From Bacteroidaceae bacterium (GTDB taxonomy: Bacteria; Bacteroidota; Bacteroidia; Bacteroidales; Bacteroidaceae), in NCBI GenBank assembly GCA_017427185.1, contig JAFRTJ010000040.1, positions 1 through 41,308 on the forward strand: a stretch of 41,308 nt of DNA. The letters run 5' to 3'. This document shows positions 1 to 9,613 of this stretch, one piece after another; the stretch's first letter is position 1, and every line of letters begins with the position of its first letter. A program made the translations under genes and the position numbers. The notes under the pieces are model-generated. The model made no database searches. It saw only the letters and a list, made by a program, of their open reading frames with translations, and was not told the DNA's origin.

Positions 1-62
1 TTATATAAATATATATAGATATTATGAATTTTCTTTTGACCTTGTGTTACCCTACTTTTAAA

Positions 63-86
63 CTGTAGCACTGTAGCACTGTAGCA
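63..86. repeat. Three tandem copies of an 8-bp unit
   Basis: The octamer CTGTAGCA occurs three times head to tail with no mismatch, 32 bp beyond the stop codon of the minus-strand GH29-GH16 gene. It is a short simple-sequence repeat. Nothing else was recognised in bases 1-117: no gene, and no clear terminator hairpin for the neighbouring gene. A slippage-prone repeat or a remnant of a longer intergenic array are both possible. Confidence 0.8.
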
Positions 87-117
87 GACGCCATCGGTAA
101 CTGCTTGGTTTTCAGTC

Positions 118-2247
118 TTATTCCTCTTTTCGGTAGTATTTTACCCAGTCAATCTCCATCTCGACGGGGAGGTCCTGGGGATTCACCTCGCCCACCCATT
201 GGCCTCCAAGCTGCATATCGAGCAACAGGTGTTGGGCAACCATGAAAGGATATTGTCCGTTTTCCGCCTCGTTTTCTATGCGTGGATACGAGAAAGTATG
301 CTTGCCGTTGAGATGGAAACTGACGCTGTCCTCGAGGATATCCACCCCATAGACATTGAAATCATCCGGGTCGATCCTGCCTATTCCTCCATTTCTCGGA
401 TACTCATTGCGTTTCAGCACGACCGTGTACCCCGAGTGAACCGTCTGATATGCGATCGAATCCCCGTTGAGTCGTTCCATGATGTCTATCTCGCCACCGT
501 GGGGCCAAGGATACTTCGCTCCATCGAAGGGAAGCAGCCAGAAGGCAGGCCAAGCACCCTGTGCCCGATGCAGACGGGCACGAATCTCGATGCGGCATTC
601 CGGCTCGAAGGCGAACTTGTCCTTCGTCCAGACTCCTCCCGTCAGATAAGGAGCATCATCCTTCGTCAGGTCGTCGTTCACGATGCCTCGCAGCACCAGA
701 CAACCCTTGCGGAAATCAAAGCAGCGCGGGTCCTTGGATTGCGTGTTCTGCCAATCTGCCGCCCCTCGGTCTGTCTTGCTCCACACGGCCTCGTCCAACA
801 CATTCTTGTTGAAATCCTCCGTCCACGTGAGTTTCCATTTGGGCTGACGGAGAGGGAAGGAGAGCGCGATCGCATCCTTTCCCTGCGTCATCCTGGCTGG
901 CAGCTGTACGATTACCCTATCGCCCACCACCTGATAGCTGACTTGCTTTCCTGTTGCCAGATTCCGCATCTTAGCCCCCTTCTCAGGCAAGTTCCCCTGC
1001 CAGCTGATTTCCGAAGGAAAGGTTCCCTCCTCGCTGGGGACGATTGCGTAGATGGTTCTGCGGTCCTTGCTGGTAGTGAACCAAACGTTCTGCTGCTCGT
1101 TGGTGTAGATTCCCGTGGGCAGAGTGCCGTAGATAGCTTCCCCGTTAGCCTCCAGCCATTTTCCGATTTGCTGCAGTCGGCTGACAGCTTCCTCCTCGAT
1201 GAGTCCCTGCGGTGTAGGCCCTACGCCCAGCACCAGGGAACCTCCCTTTGCCACAATCTCGCTGAGCATCCGAAGGACGGTGGCTGGCGACTTGAAGGTC
1301 GGCTTTGGAACCCATCCCCAATCGTTGGTGAGCGTGATGCAGCTCTCCCAGGGATTCAGAATCTGGTGGTCAGGAATTCTCTGCTCAGGTGTCTGGTAGT
1401 TCTCGAACTTCCCTGGACAGGCGCGCTCCACGACAATCAGGCTTGGCTGCACCTTTCTCGACATTCTGACGATGCTGTCCAATCCGATGTCCTCGTACGG
1501 AGCTGTACACCAGCCTCCATCCAACCAGAGGATATCCAGCGGACCATAGCCGTGCATCAGTTCCGATATCTGATTGTAGACGAAGCTCTTGTATTTCTCC
1601 CAACGCTCAGGATACTGCTTGATGGAATAGTTGTGGTGACGGTCGCTCGTCGCTTTGGCAGGCCACCAGTAATAGGGACAATGCCAGTCAGGTTTGCTGA
1701 AATAGGCTCCCATCATCATGCCCTCGTTGCGGAAGGCATCGAAGACGTATCGCGCCACATCCTGCTTAGGGTTCCCGGCGAATGCGCTATGCGTGACCGT
1801 GAAATCCGTTTCCTTGGAATCGAAGAGGCAGAACCCGTCGTGGTGCTTGGTGGTGAAGATGGCATACTTCATACCCGCCTGTCGCGCCACTCTCGCCCAT
1901 TGCTCAGGATCGAACTGAGTAGGATTGAACTCGCGGATGAGCCCCCAATACCATTGTTTGTATTCCTCGTAGGTGCGCGTGGTGTCTGGCGTAATCCAGT
2001 CCTCGCTCGTGATGGTCCATGATTCACAGATACCCGGCACCGAATAGATGCCCCAGTGAAGCAGGATGCCGAACTTCAGGTCCTGCCAGTCTGCCAGTTT
2101 CTTCTTCACCTCCGTTTCCTTGGGAGGGATGTAAGTGCTGGATTGCTCGTGCACCATCGACTGCGCTCCTGTCAGTAAGGGGAGCAAAAGAAACATCAGG
2201 GTAAGGGAAAACGTCTTTTTCCGTCTCGTGTCATTCATCTTGTTCAT
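118..2247 (-). CDS. Secreted GH29 alpha-L-fucosidase fused to a GH16 domain
   Basis: The 709-residue product starts with a signal peptide (about residues 1-29, ending TGAQ). Residues about 40-370 are a GH29 alpha-L-fucosidase barrel, with HHDG at 135-138 and LWLDGG at 240-245, where D243 is the expected nucleophile. A beta-sandwich of about 90 residues follows. Residues 470-707 are a GH16 jelly roll with the signature GEIDIMER at 585-592, giving E586 as nucleophile and E591 as acid/base. GH29 releases terminal alpha-L-fucose; GH16 enzymes are endo-acting on beta-1,3/1,4 glucans, galactans or xyloglucan. The fusion suggests removal of fucose plus backbone cutting of one glycan, but the GH16 substrate cannot be read from sequence. 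Both catalytic centres look intact. M4 is an alternative start. The gene is divergent from the GH3 gene, and a TATATTTG box lies 22 bp upstream. Confidence 0.92.
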   Translation of the reverse strand: MNKMNDTRRKKTFSLTLMFLLLPLLTGAQSMVHEQSSTYIPPKETEVKKKLADWQDLKFGILLHWGIYSVPGICESWTITSEDWITPDTTRTYEEYKQWYWGLIREFNPTQFDPEQWARVARQAGMKYAIFTTKHHDGFCLFDSKETDFTVTHSAFAGNPKQDVARYVFDAFRNEGMMMGAYFSKPDWHCPYYWWPAKATSDRHHNYSIKQYPERWEKYKSFVYNQISELMHGYGPLDILWLDGGWCTAPYEDIGLDSIVRMSRKVQPSLIVVERACPGKFENYQTPEQRIPDHQILNPWESCITLTNDWGWVPKPTFKSPATVLRMLSEIVAKGGSLVLGVGPTPQGLIEEEAVSRLQQIGKWLEANGEAIYGTLPTGIYTNEQQNVWFTTSKDRRTIYAIVPSEEGTFPSEISWQGNLPEKGAKMRNLATGKQVSYQVVGDRVIVQLPARMTQGKDAIALSFPLRQPKWKLTWTEDFNKNVLDEAVWSKTDRGAADWQNTQSKDPRCFDFRKGCLVLRGIVNDDLTKDDAPYLTGGVWTKDKFAFEPECRIEIRARLHRAQGAWPAFWLLPFDGAKYPWPHGGEIDIMERLNGDSIAYQTVHSGYTVVLKRNEYPRNGGIGRIDPDDFNVYGVDILEDSVSFHLNGKHTFSYPRIENEAENGQYPFMVAQHLLLDMQLGGQWVGEVNPQDLPVEMEIDWVKYYRKEE

Positions 2248-2269
2248 GGTCTTTCTGTTTTATTTTTGG

Positions 2270-2277
2270 CAAATATA
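2270..2277 (-). promoter_or_regulatory. Bacteroidota -7 box for the GH29-GH16 gene
   Basis: Reading the minus strand this is TATATTTG, an exact match to TAnnTTTG. No clear TTTG element lies at the usual distance upstream. Transcription would start near 2267 and leave a leader of about 20 nt. Confidence 0.6.
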
Positions 2278-2323
2278 CGAAAAAAACTTTATCCAGACGG
2301 TTTTCCAATTCAACAATTTTATG

Positions 2324-2331
2324 TACATTTG
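2324..2331 (+). promoter_or_regulatory. Bacteroidota -7 box for the GH3 gene
   Basis: TACATTTG matches TAnnTTTG. A T-rich stretch (TTTT at 2301-2304) sits 19 bp upstream in the -33 position. The predicted leader is about 90 nt, longer than for most genes here. Together with the minus-strand box at 2270 it forms a compact divergent promoter region. Confidence 0.5.
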
Positions 2332-2425
2332 TTCCCATAAAGCAAATTGAACGATTATTTGAAGTTAAAGATTTCTTTTGCCTGTAAGGAATTCAACTTC
2401 CCAAACAAACGAAACTTGAATTATT

Positions 2426-4588
2426 ATGAAGATACGTACCGCATTGGCCACGCTGTTGGCATTTTCAGGACTTCTTAACGGGAATGTCTATGCCCAGACA
2501 ACTTCCCCAGCTTCCACGACTTTTCTAGGGGCGACAGCCTCTATGCCCTTCCGCAATCCCGCCTTGAGCTACGAAGAACGTGCCGCAGACCTCTGCAGCC
2601 GGTTGACGCTGGAAGAGAAGACCGCCCTGATGAAGCACACCTCTCCCGCCATCGAGCGTCTGGGGATTCCTGCTTTCAACTGGTGGAACGAAGCGCTGCA
2701 TGGTGTGGGACGAAACGGGACAGCCACCGTGTTCCCCATCACGATGGGAATGGCGGCAAGCTTTGACGACCATCTCCTCGAGCGCGTCTACAACGCTGTC
2801 AGTGACGAGGCACGTGCCAAGAACAATCAAGCTCGGGCAGAAGGCACCCAGGGAGAGCTCTATCACAACCTGTCCTTCTGGACTCCCAACATCAACATCT
2901 TCCGTGATCCTCGCTGGGGACGCGGACAGGAAACGTATGGCGAGGATCCCTATCTCACCAGCCGCATGGGGGTGAGTGTAGTGAAAGGCTTGCAGGGTCC
3001 TGAAGGCCATCGCTACAGCAAGCTGTTGGCTTGTGCCAAACATTTTGCCGTACACAGCGGTCCTGAATGGAACCGTCACAGTTTCAATGCAGAGAACATC
3101 AGCCTTCGCGACCTCTACGAGACCTATCTGCCTGCTTTCAAGGCTCTGGTTCAGGAGGCAAATGTCAGCGAAGTAATGTGTGCCTACAACCGTTTCGAAG
3201 GTGATCCTTGCTGTGGAAACAATCGCCTTCTCACCCAGATTCTGCGCAACGAATGGGGCTTCAAGGGACTCGTGACGAGCGACTGCTGGGCCGTCAGTGA
3301 TTTCTGGGAAGGTCATCAGTATTCCCCCAGCAAAGCCAGCGCCACCTCTCAGGCAGTCCGTTCAGGAACCGACTTGGAGTGCGGCAACAGCTATCAGAAT
3401 CTGATAGACGGCGTGAAGCAGGGCATGATAACTGAGGAGGAGATCGATGTCAGCCTGAAACGCTTGCTTGCAGCACGTTTCCGCTTGGGCGACCTGGATC
3501 CTGCCGAGTGGGTGGAGTGGACCCGTATCAGTGATGATGTCATTTGTTGTCAGGAACATAAGTGGTTGGCTCTGCAGATGGCCCGCGAGAGTATGACTCT
3601 GCTCCAGAACAAGGGCAACATCCTGCCTCTGAGGAAAGATATCCAACGATTGGCTGTGATGGGTCCCAATGCCAACGATTCCATCATGCAATGGGGAAAC
3701 TACAACGGCTTCCCCCAGCACACGATTACAGCATTGGAAGGAATCCGTCAGGTGGTACCAGACCTGAAATACGTGGCGTGGAGCAAAGACGTGAATGCTC
3801 AGGTCAGCGCTGTAGCAGACGCCGAAACCATCATTTTCGTGGGAGGCATCTCACCTCAGTTAGAGGGTGAGGAGATGAAAGTCGACGAGCCAGGTTTCAA
3901 AGGGGGCGACCGCACCATGATAGAACTTCCTCAGGCTCAGCGCGACGTGATGACTGCCCTGCATCAGGCAGGCAAGAAGGTTATCTTCGTCAGTTGCAGC
4001 GGAAGTGCCTTGGGTTTGGTTCCAGAAACAGAAACAGTCGACGCTATCCTGCAGGCCTGGTATGGAGGCGAATCGGGCGGCAAGGCATTGGCTGAGACAC
4101 TCTTTGGCGACAACAATCCTGCCGGCAAACTCCCTGTGACCTTCTACCAGAATGTGGATCAGCTGCCTGATTACCAAGACTATAACATGGAAGGGCACAC
4201 TTATCGCTATTTCCGAGGAGAGCCGCTTTATCCCTTTGGATTCGGTCTCAGCTATACCACGTTCCGCTTGGGGAAACCTGCCTACGAGAATGGCAAGATA
4301 CGTCTGACCGTTGCCAACAAGGGTAAGGTGGATGGCACGGAAATTGTGCAGGTCTACCTGCACCGCGTAGGCGATGAAGAAGGTCCCATCAAGACCTTGC
4401 GCGGCTTCAAGCGTGTGGAGATTCCTGCCGGAAAGAAGGTGACAACGCTCATCAACCTTCCCCGTGAATCCTTCGAGTGGTGGGACACCCAGAGCAACAG
4501 CATGCGTGTGCTGCCTGGAGAATACGATGTGTATGTCGGAACCTCCAGCCGCACAGAGGATTGTCAGGTCATCCGGGTTGTTATCTAA
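2426..4588 (+). CDS. GH3 beta-glycosidase, beta-xylosidase type
   Basis: The product has 720 residues and a signal peptide ending near residue 24 (VYAQ). It has the usual three-domain layout of the xylosidase/glucosidase branch of GH3: an N-terminal barrel with PAFNWWNEALHGVGR (residues 82-96), KHF at 205-207 and the nucleophile D286 in LVTSDCWAV; a second alpha/beta sandwich from about 385; and a fibronectin-III-like domain at the C-terminus (about 630-710). The WWNEALHG motif resembles known xylan beta-1,4-xylosidases, including Prevotella Xyl3 enzymes, so exo-release of xylose is the best guess; arabinosidase or glucosidase activity is possible. It is monocistronic between a divergent promoter and a bidirectional hairpin. 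Confidence 0.93.
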   Translation: MKIRTALATLLAFSGLLNGNVYAQTTSPASTTFLGATASMPFRNPALSYEERAADLCSRLTLEEKTALMKHTSPAIERLGIPAFNWWNEALHGVGRNGTATVFPITMGMAASFDDHLLERVYNAVSDEARAKNNQARAEGTQGELYHNLSFWTPNINIFRDPRWGRGQETYGEDPYLTSRMGVSVVKGLQGPEGHRYSKLLACAKHFAVHSGPEWNRHSFNAENISLRDLYETYLPAFKALVQEANVSEVMCAYNRFEGDPCCGNNRLLTQILRNEWGFKGLVTSDCWAVSDFWEGHQYSPSKASATSQAVRSGTDLECGNSYQNLIDGVKQGMITEEEIDVSLKRLLAARFRLGDLDPAEWVEWTRISDDVICCQEHKWLALQMARESMTLLQNKGNILPLRKDIQRLAVMGPNANDSIMQWGNYNGFPQHTITALEGIRQVVPDLKYVAWSKDVNAQVSAVADAETIIFVGGISPQLEGEEMKVDEPGFKGGDRTMIELPQAQRDVMTALHQAGKKVIFVSCSGSALGLVPETETVDAILQAWYGGESGGKALAETLFGDNNPAGKLPVTFYQNVDQLPDYQDYNMEGHTYRYFRGEPLYPFGFGLSYTTFRLGKPAYENGKIRLTVANKGKVDGTEIVQVYLHRVGDEEGPIKTLRGFKRVEIPAGKKVTTLINLPRESFEWWDTQSNSMRVLPGEYDVYVGTSSRTEDCQVIRVVI

Positions 4589-4613
4589 CGAGTATGCTTA
4601 AGGCAAAATAAAA

Positions 4614-4643
4614 GTTCCGGCATTCTCTGCAGGATACCGGAAC
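4614..4643. terminator. Hairpin between convergent GH3 and GH127 genes
   Basis: GTTCCGG (4614-4620) and CCGGAAC (4637-4643) form a perfect 7-bp GC-rich stem with a 16-nt loop. It lies in the 76-bp gap between two convergent genes, so it could terminate both. An A-rich run before the left arm would give a T-rich tail on the minus strand; the plus-strand tail is weak. Confidence 0.6.
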
Positions 4644-4664
4644 CTTCATCATTCTTATGTCTCA

Positions 4665-6743
4665 TCATTTCTGTCTGGTCGGCGTGGTAGCGTTCACGTC
4701 CTGAGGCAGCCAAACCATCATGTTGCCTGGTCCCCTATGATTCCAGGCATAGTAGGGAATGAGAGTCAAATCCACGTCTTTGGTTTCCAGCGTTCCATTC
4801 TTTCCGAAACTTAACGCCTGGGCTTTCGTCACCAAAGCTTTCACTCCATAACTGGCATCCTTCGTGTCTGTTTTCACATCGATGTTCTTGTCCTGAACGG
4901 AAAAGCGAGGTAGCTGATTGACAAGGATGGAACGAATGTCGAAACCCTCGTTATCAGGGAACTCGGCACAGTAGACCAACGGACCTCGCTCCACGCTGAT
5001 GCGACCTTTATCGGCAACCACATTCTCGTTGGCTTTTACAGTTCTGGGTTCCATGTCGAAGTGAATCTGCACTTGATCTCCCTTCTTCCATTTGCGGTTG
5101 ATCTGGACATATCCCTGTGGATTAATCTCTGCATTCACCTTTTCCCCATTCAGAGAGATGCTATAGTTCAGGTGCTTTTGGTCAGTATAGTTGTAGAGGT
5201 CGCTGGGAACCACCTGATTGCGAACCCATCCTGGGATGCGGATATTCAGGGCGAACTCCCCTGTGCCTTTCTTCAGGTTGAGTGTGATGTCTCCATCCCA
5301 AGGATAGTTTGTCGATTGCTCTAAGGTTATCTTGTTGCCCTTCTGGGGTAGAGCGATGTTGGCCGTATTGCTCATAAAGAGGTTCACATACACGTTTTGC
5401 TGGCCTTCGTTGATGGCTGTCTGATAGATGTAGCCAGGCAGGGAAGGAATGAAACGGCAGATGTTGCTGGGGCAACAAGCGCATCCGAACCAAGGTTGAC
5501 GTTTGTGCTGTCCCATGGACTCCAGAGGGTTGGGGTAATAGAAAGCGCCACCATCCAGACTGACACCAGCAATCAACCCGTTGTAGAGAGTACGCTCCAG
5601 CACATCGTAGTACTTGCTCTCGCCGTGCAACAGGAAAAGACGGTGGTTGACGTAGACATTTCCAATGGCAGCACAGGTTTCACAATAGGCCGACATGTTG
5701 GGCAACTCATAGTTCATGCCGAAAGCCTCCCCGTTTGCTGTGGCTCCGATACCTCCCGTGATGTAGTATTTCTTGCTCACGATGTTGTCCCAGATGCGGT
5801 CGATGGCATGAATGTAAGCTGTGTCTCCTGTCAGGGCAGCCACATCGGCCATACCAGCATACATGTAGGTAGCACGGACGGCATGTCCCACAGCCTCATT
5901 TTGTTCCGTTACAGGCACATGGGATTGGTCATAGGGATTTCTCCGGTCAGTTTTTCCTCGTTTGTCCAAAAAGAATTTTGCCTGATCAAGATACTTCTTT
6001 TCTCCTGTAATCAGATACATTTTTGCCAGTGCCATCTCTGCAATCTGATGTCCAGGCACTTTAACCTGTTGGTTAGGGCCATCCCCTATCTCTCGAATGA
6101 TGCAGTCTGCATATCTGCGGGCTATGTTGAGGAACGTGGTCTTGCCAGTAGCCTGGTAATGAGCGATGGCACCTTCTGCCATGTGTCCCAGGTTATAGAA
6201 TTCGTGGCTGCCTTGTTCCACCGCTTCCCATCGCTTGCTGCCTGACCAATCGTGCGGATGCTTGGGATTCATGGTGCGAGCGGTGTAGAGATAGCCATCC
6301 TGCTCTTGGGCTGTTGCCACAATCTTCAACACAGAATCCATGTATTCCTGGGCAGGCACAAAGTCGGTACGTCCCTGACGCTGGATGGCAAGTTTCAATT
6401 TGGGATAGGTTTGCAGCAGATAGGAGCAACCCTCTATCGTCTTATAGACATCCGTGTCATCGAATGGAAACCCACCAACTTTCACCGTCTCGGTATTGAT
6501 GCCCTGAAGTTGCTGAGCAGCAATCTCGAAGTTGTGGTATCGACCTGTCTCCTCACATTTAGAAAAAGCCAGAGGAACCGTTACCTCACGGCTGGCTTCC
6601 AACCGTTGTCCCCAAAAGGTGTTGGGCGTGATGGTTACACTGGTGAAAGGAACAGGGTTGACGGGGTATCCGCCACTCTTGGGCTGGGCATACAGTCCCA
6701 AGGAAGAAATGAGAACTGCGGAAAGAATCGTGAATCTTTTCAT
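4665..6743 (-). CDS. GH127 beta-L-arabinofuranosidase
   Basis: The 692-residue product has a signal peptide (cleavage near LYAQ, residue 20) and the whole GH127 (DUF1680) fold: an alpha/alpha barrel followed by beta-sandwich domains. The zinc and catalytic cluster of the family is visible: E355 and C357 in YCETC, and C423-C424 in CACCP, matching E338, C340, C417 and C418 of Bifidobacterium HypBA1. GH127 enzymes release beta-L-arabinofuranose from plant glycans; a rhamnogalacturonan-II member instead removes aceric acid, so the exact sugar is open. The gene lies 18 bp downstream of the GH2 gene on the same strand and is probably co-transcribed from the promoter at 9614-9645. Confidence 0.93.
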   Translation of the reverse strand: MKRFTILSAVLISSLGLYAQPKSGGYPVNPVPFTSVTITPNTFWGQRLEASREVTVPLAFSKCEETGRYHNFEIAAQQLQGINTETVKVGGFPFDDTDVYKTIEGCSYLLQTYPKLKLAIQRQGRTDFVPAQEYMDSVLKIVATAQEQDGYLYTARTMNPKHPHDWSGSKRWEAVEQGSHEFYNLGHMAEGAIAHYQATGKTTFLNIARRYADCIIREIGDGPNQQVKVPGHQIAEMALAKMYLITGEKKYLDQAKFFLDKRGKTDRRNPYDQSHVPVTEQNEAVGHAVRATYMYAGMADVAALTGDTAYIHAIDRIWDNIVSKKYYITGGIGATANGEAFGMNYELPNMSAYCETCAAIGNVYVNHRLFLLHGESKYYDVLERTLYNGLIAGVSLDGGAFYYPNPLESMGQHKRQPWFGCACCPSNICRFIPSLPGYIYQTAINEGQQNVYVNLFMSNTANIALPQKGNKITLEQSTNYPWDGDITLNLKKGTGEFALNIRIPGWVRNQVVPSDLYNYTDQKHLNYSISLNGEKVNAEINPQGYVQINRKWKKGDQVQIHFDMEPRTVKANENVVADKGRISVERGPLVYCAEFPDNEGFDIRSILVNQLPRFSVQDKNIDVKTDTKDASYGVKALVTKAQALSFGKNGTLETKDVDLTLIPYYAWNHRGPGNMMVWLPQDVNATTPTRQK

Positions 6744-6761
6744 GTGTATATCTGTTTTGTG

Positions 6762-9608
6762 TTAGTTTTTCTTTTTCGTTTTCAATTCGTCGGGCATATC
6801 CTTGGTGAACATGTTCACGGGAGGTGTCTCACGCTCAAAGAGTTCCTGGATAAGGCTCACGTTGAGGGTGTACTTGGGTTGGAAACGTTCACTCTGCATG
6901 TAGCTCAGGATGGATTTCCTCATTTGGGCTATCACGGGATGCGCCTCGTAATTCTCCTGTTCCAATGGAAAGGTAGTCATCATCAAGCGTCCTCCAGCCA
7001 CATTCGCTTCGAAGAGCATTCCAATCTTTCGACTCAGGAACCATGTGTCGATACTTTGTACCAGCGGCTGGAAGTCCTGTGGGAAACGGTCGAAGAGCAT
7101 CACTTGCTGGTTGTTCACCAATTCCCACCACTGCATGTCGCTGTGGTAATCTGTGGGGAAGAGGTCGAAAACGGGGTGATTATTCCATACGTAGATTCCC
7201 GTGGTGTGAGGAGGTCTCATCTTGAACCAGCTGGTATTCCAAAAGACAGGTAGGAAATGCTGAACAATGCCTTGACCGTAGGTTACCTGTCCTGCAGCCT
7301 CAATGAGAACCTTCCCTCCTTGATTCAAAACCTGCATAGCCGCTTCGTCCAACTGCTTGCAGACATGGATGCCTTTGGGCATGGTTTTTGCTTGTGCAGC
7401 ATTCTCTCGCGGATAGACCCATACATCCCAGTGATTGGTGCTGCTTACATTCTCACCAGCACTTTGTCCCGTTAGCGTGGCACGGAGCGTCAGCTTTCCG
7501 GGTTCCTTGATTTCACTTAGAGGAATGACAAAGGAACTTGTGACACCCTCGTAGCGTTTGATTTCCTTTTTGTCATCCAAGAGAGAGAGCACTACGTTCG
7601 GATTTTCTATTTCTCCTCGTCCGAAGTTGCTGACTTCCAAGGAACCCGATAGATTCTCATCGTTCCAATAGGTGAATTTCGGCAGACGACACAAGAGTGT
7701 GATAGGCCCGCAGAATTCACGCCATTCCTCTGCTGTCACATACCCCTTCTCGCGAAAGAATACATTCAAAGGTCCCACGAGAGCAGTTCCCTGCCCTGAA
7801 TAGTCGTTGAGTCCCAGTAATTGGTAACCTGCATAGTCGGGAGTTCTCAGGATCCGTTCTATCTCGTTCTTGTAACAAAGAACTTGTAGTTTTCCACTGA
7901 CCAAGAGAAAACGTTGACTCATCTCTGCCATTCCGTGGTCATTGAGCAGTTGACGGAAAATCTCGAAGTTTGTAGCTTTGTACACCCCTGTGTACTGACG
8001 TGTTTCCTCCAAGTCAGGGAAGGCACACCATTGTCCTGCCTCGTGGCAAACAAAAGGTTGGCGAACCGTATCCAATCGGGCACGGAAGTCATAAGTGGAT
8101 TCGGGTGCCTGGCGCCGCCATTCGTCCAATCCCCTCACACCAGCCTTCACGTGGTATTCATTCTTTGGTTGCCAAGCCCAGCTGCCTCCCACGCTGGCTC
8201 CTGTGTATACTCTTCGGTTATCATGTTCCTTCCAGTAGTCCACAAATCTGCTTACCCAAGGAACCCAGTTCCCTGCTGGTTCGTTGCCTGCCGACAGCAT
8301 GCAGAAAGAGGGATGATTGCCATATCGTTCCACCATCCGCTTGGTTTCTTCCATCAGGTAGGTATCTATCACCTGTCCTGCTCCTAGTCTTACCCCATGA
8401 TTGGGCCACGAGGGACCTTCAGGTTGCAGATAGAATCCCAATTGATCCGCTGCCACGAATGCCGCTTCAGGGGGGCAGTAGGAATGAAAACGCATGTGGT
8501 TGAGTCCATAAGCTTTACACTGGTGAAAGATGCGCTTCCAACTCTCCACATCCATAGGCGGATAACCAGTTAAAGGAAAGTTGCAGTTTTCCACTGTGCC
8601 GCGAAGCATTGTTCGTCTGCCGTTGATGCTGAACATGCGTCCATCCGTACGGAACTCACGCATGCCAAATTGGGTGGTGAGTGTATCCGTTCCCCAATGG
8701 GACGTTAAAGTGGTAGTCAGTTGATATACGAAGGGATCGAATTCATCCCATAAGTGCGTTCTTTCTCCCAGACTCTCGATGGGAACGGTCAAGATGGTGG
8801 AATCCTCGTGAATAGTTTGCGACCCTGCGTTCCCGATTCCATCTGTTCCATTCAAGACGTATTCTATCTTGATTCCTTTTTTCAGTTTCTTCTCTAAGGA
8901 TTCATCAGGAAACACCTTGATGCAAATCTCTGCTAAAGCAGAACGCGTTGCAAGATTGGGCAGGATGCGGATGTTCTCCATATAGATGCGAGGCTGCTCC
9001 TTCAGTTCCATTCGTCCCACCACACCATTCCAGTTGCCTTGTGTCTGGTCGGTCACAGAATGACTATCAGGACCCACTCCCACATCTTCTATCTTGTTAT
9101 CTATCTGTAAGGTAATGTCGTTCTCTCCAGACCGAACAAAACGGGTTACGTCCCATTCGTCAGGTCCCGAGAGAGAGTTCCTCTTTCCCACTTCCTGCCC
9201 ATTCATCCATAGGGTTACTGTGATGTGCGGACGTTCCAGCATCACGCAGTAACGCATCTTTTCACTAAGATTGTTTAAATTCACCTTCCGATGGTACCAA
9301 GCCGTTCCAATGTAGTGGCGAGCAGGGGTAAGGAAGAAGGGAATTTTGAAGTTTTCCAGCCTGCGATACTTTTCCATGTAAGGATTGTAGAAGTAACTGC
9401 TGTCGTAGAGCGAGGCTGTCCAATGGGTCTTTACGGAGGGCAAGTCTCCTTTCCTGCGTTCGGGCATGGATCCTGGTAGCAGAATCTTGTCTGTCATCTG
9501 GTCGTTTGTCCCAAAATCCCATTCTCCACTCAGGTCAATGGTTCGTTGAGCTCCCAGATTCAGGGTAGGTATCAATATTAGTAAAAAGAAAGTGACTTTT
9601 CGAATCAT
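6762..9608 (-). CDS. GH2-family exo-glycosidase
   Basis: The start is placed at the ATG ending at 9608 because it opens a good signal peptide (MIRK..., cleavage near LGAQ, residue 21); an upstream in-frame start at 9683 would add 25 residues lacking signal character and would overlap the promoter. The 948-residue product has a sugar-binding domain (about 22-215), an immunoglobulin-like domain (about 216-318), a TIM barrel (about 320-620) and C-terminal beta domains. The acid/base is E443 in GNEP; E523 in FVCHEAGQW is the likely nucleophile. GH2 covers beta-galactosidases, beta-glucuronidases, beta-mannosidases and alpha-L-arabinopyranosidases, and the specificity cannot be assigned. It is first in an operon with GH127. 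Confidence 0.9.
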   Translation of the reverse strand: MIRKVTFFLLILIPTLNLGAQRTIDLSGEWDFGTNDQMTDKILLPGSMPERRKGDLPSVKTHWTASLYDSSYFYNPYMEKYRRLENFKIPFFLTPARHYIGTAWYHRKVNLNNLSEKMRYCVMLERPHITVTLWMNGQEVGKRNSLSGPDEWDVTRFVRSGENDITLQIDNKIEDVGVGPDSHSVTDQTQGNWNGVVGRMELKEQPRIYMENIRILPNLATRSALAEICIKVFPDESLEKKLKKGIKIEYVLNGTDGIGNAGSQTIHEDSTILTVPIESLGERTHLWDEFDPFVYQLTTTLTSHWGTDTLTTQFGMREFRTDGRMFSINGRRTMLRGTVENCNFPLTGYPPMDVESWKRIFHQCKAYGLNHMRFHSYCPPEAAFVAADQLGFYLQPEGPSWPNHGVRLGAGQVIDTYLMEETKRMVERYGNHPSFCMLSAGNEPAGNWVPWVSRFVDYWKEHDNRRVYTGASVGGSWAWQPKNEYHVKAGVRGLDEWRRQAPESTYDFRARLDTVRQPFVCHEAGQWCAFPDLEETRQYTGVYKATNFEIFRQLLNDHGMAEMSQRFLLVSGKLQVLCYKNEIERILRTPDYAGYQLLGLNDYSGQGTALVGPLNVFFREKGYVTAEEWREFCGPITLLCRLPKFTYWNDENLSGSLEVSNFGRGEIENPNVVLSLLDDKKEIKRYEGVTSSFVIPLSEIKEPGKLTLRATLTGQSAGENVSSTNHWDVWVYPRENAAQAKTMPKGIHVCKQLDEAAMQVLNQGGKVLIEAAGQVTYGQGIVQHFLPVFWNTSWFKMRPPHTTGIYVWNNHPVFDLFPTDYHSDMQWWELVNNQQVMLFDRFPQDFQPLVQSIDTWFLSRKIGMLFEANVAGGRLMMTTFPLEQENYEAHPVIAQMRKSILSYMQSERFQPKYTLNVSLIQELFERETPPVNMFTKDMPDELKTKKKN

Positions 9609-9613
9609 GGTTA

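Noticed and set aside
199..2022. Long plus-strand open frame opposite the GH29-GH16 gene
   Set aside because: It lies wholly antisense to a gene with clear catalytic motifs; its translation has no recognisable domain and it has no promoter.
2525..3316. 263-codon minus-strand frame within the GH3 gene
   Set aside because: Antisense shadow of a well-conserved GH3 barrel.
3811..3824. 14-bp match between the GH3 coding region and the sequence after the 63-86 repeat
   Set aside because: Too short and within a coding sequence; probably chance.
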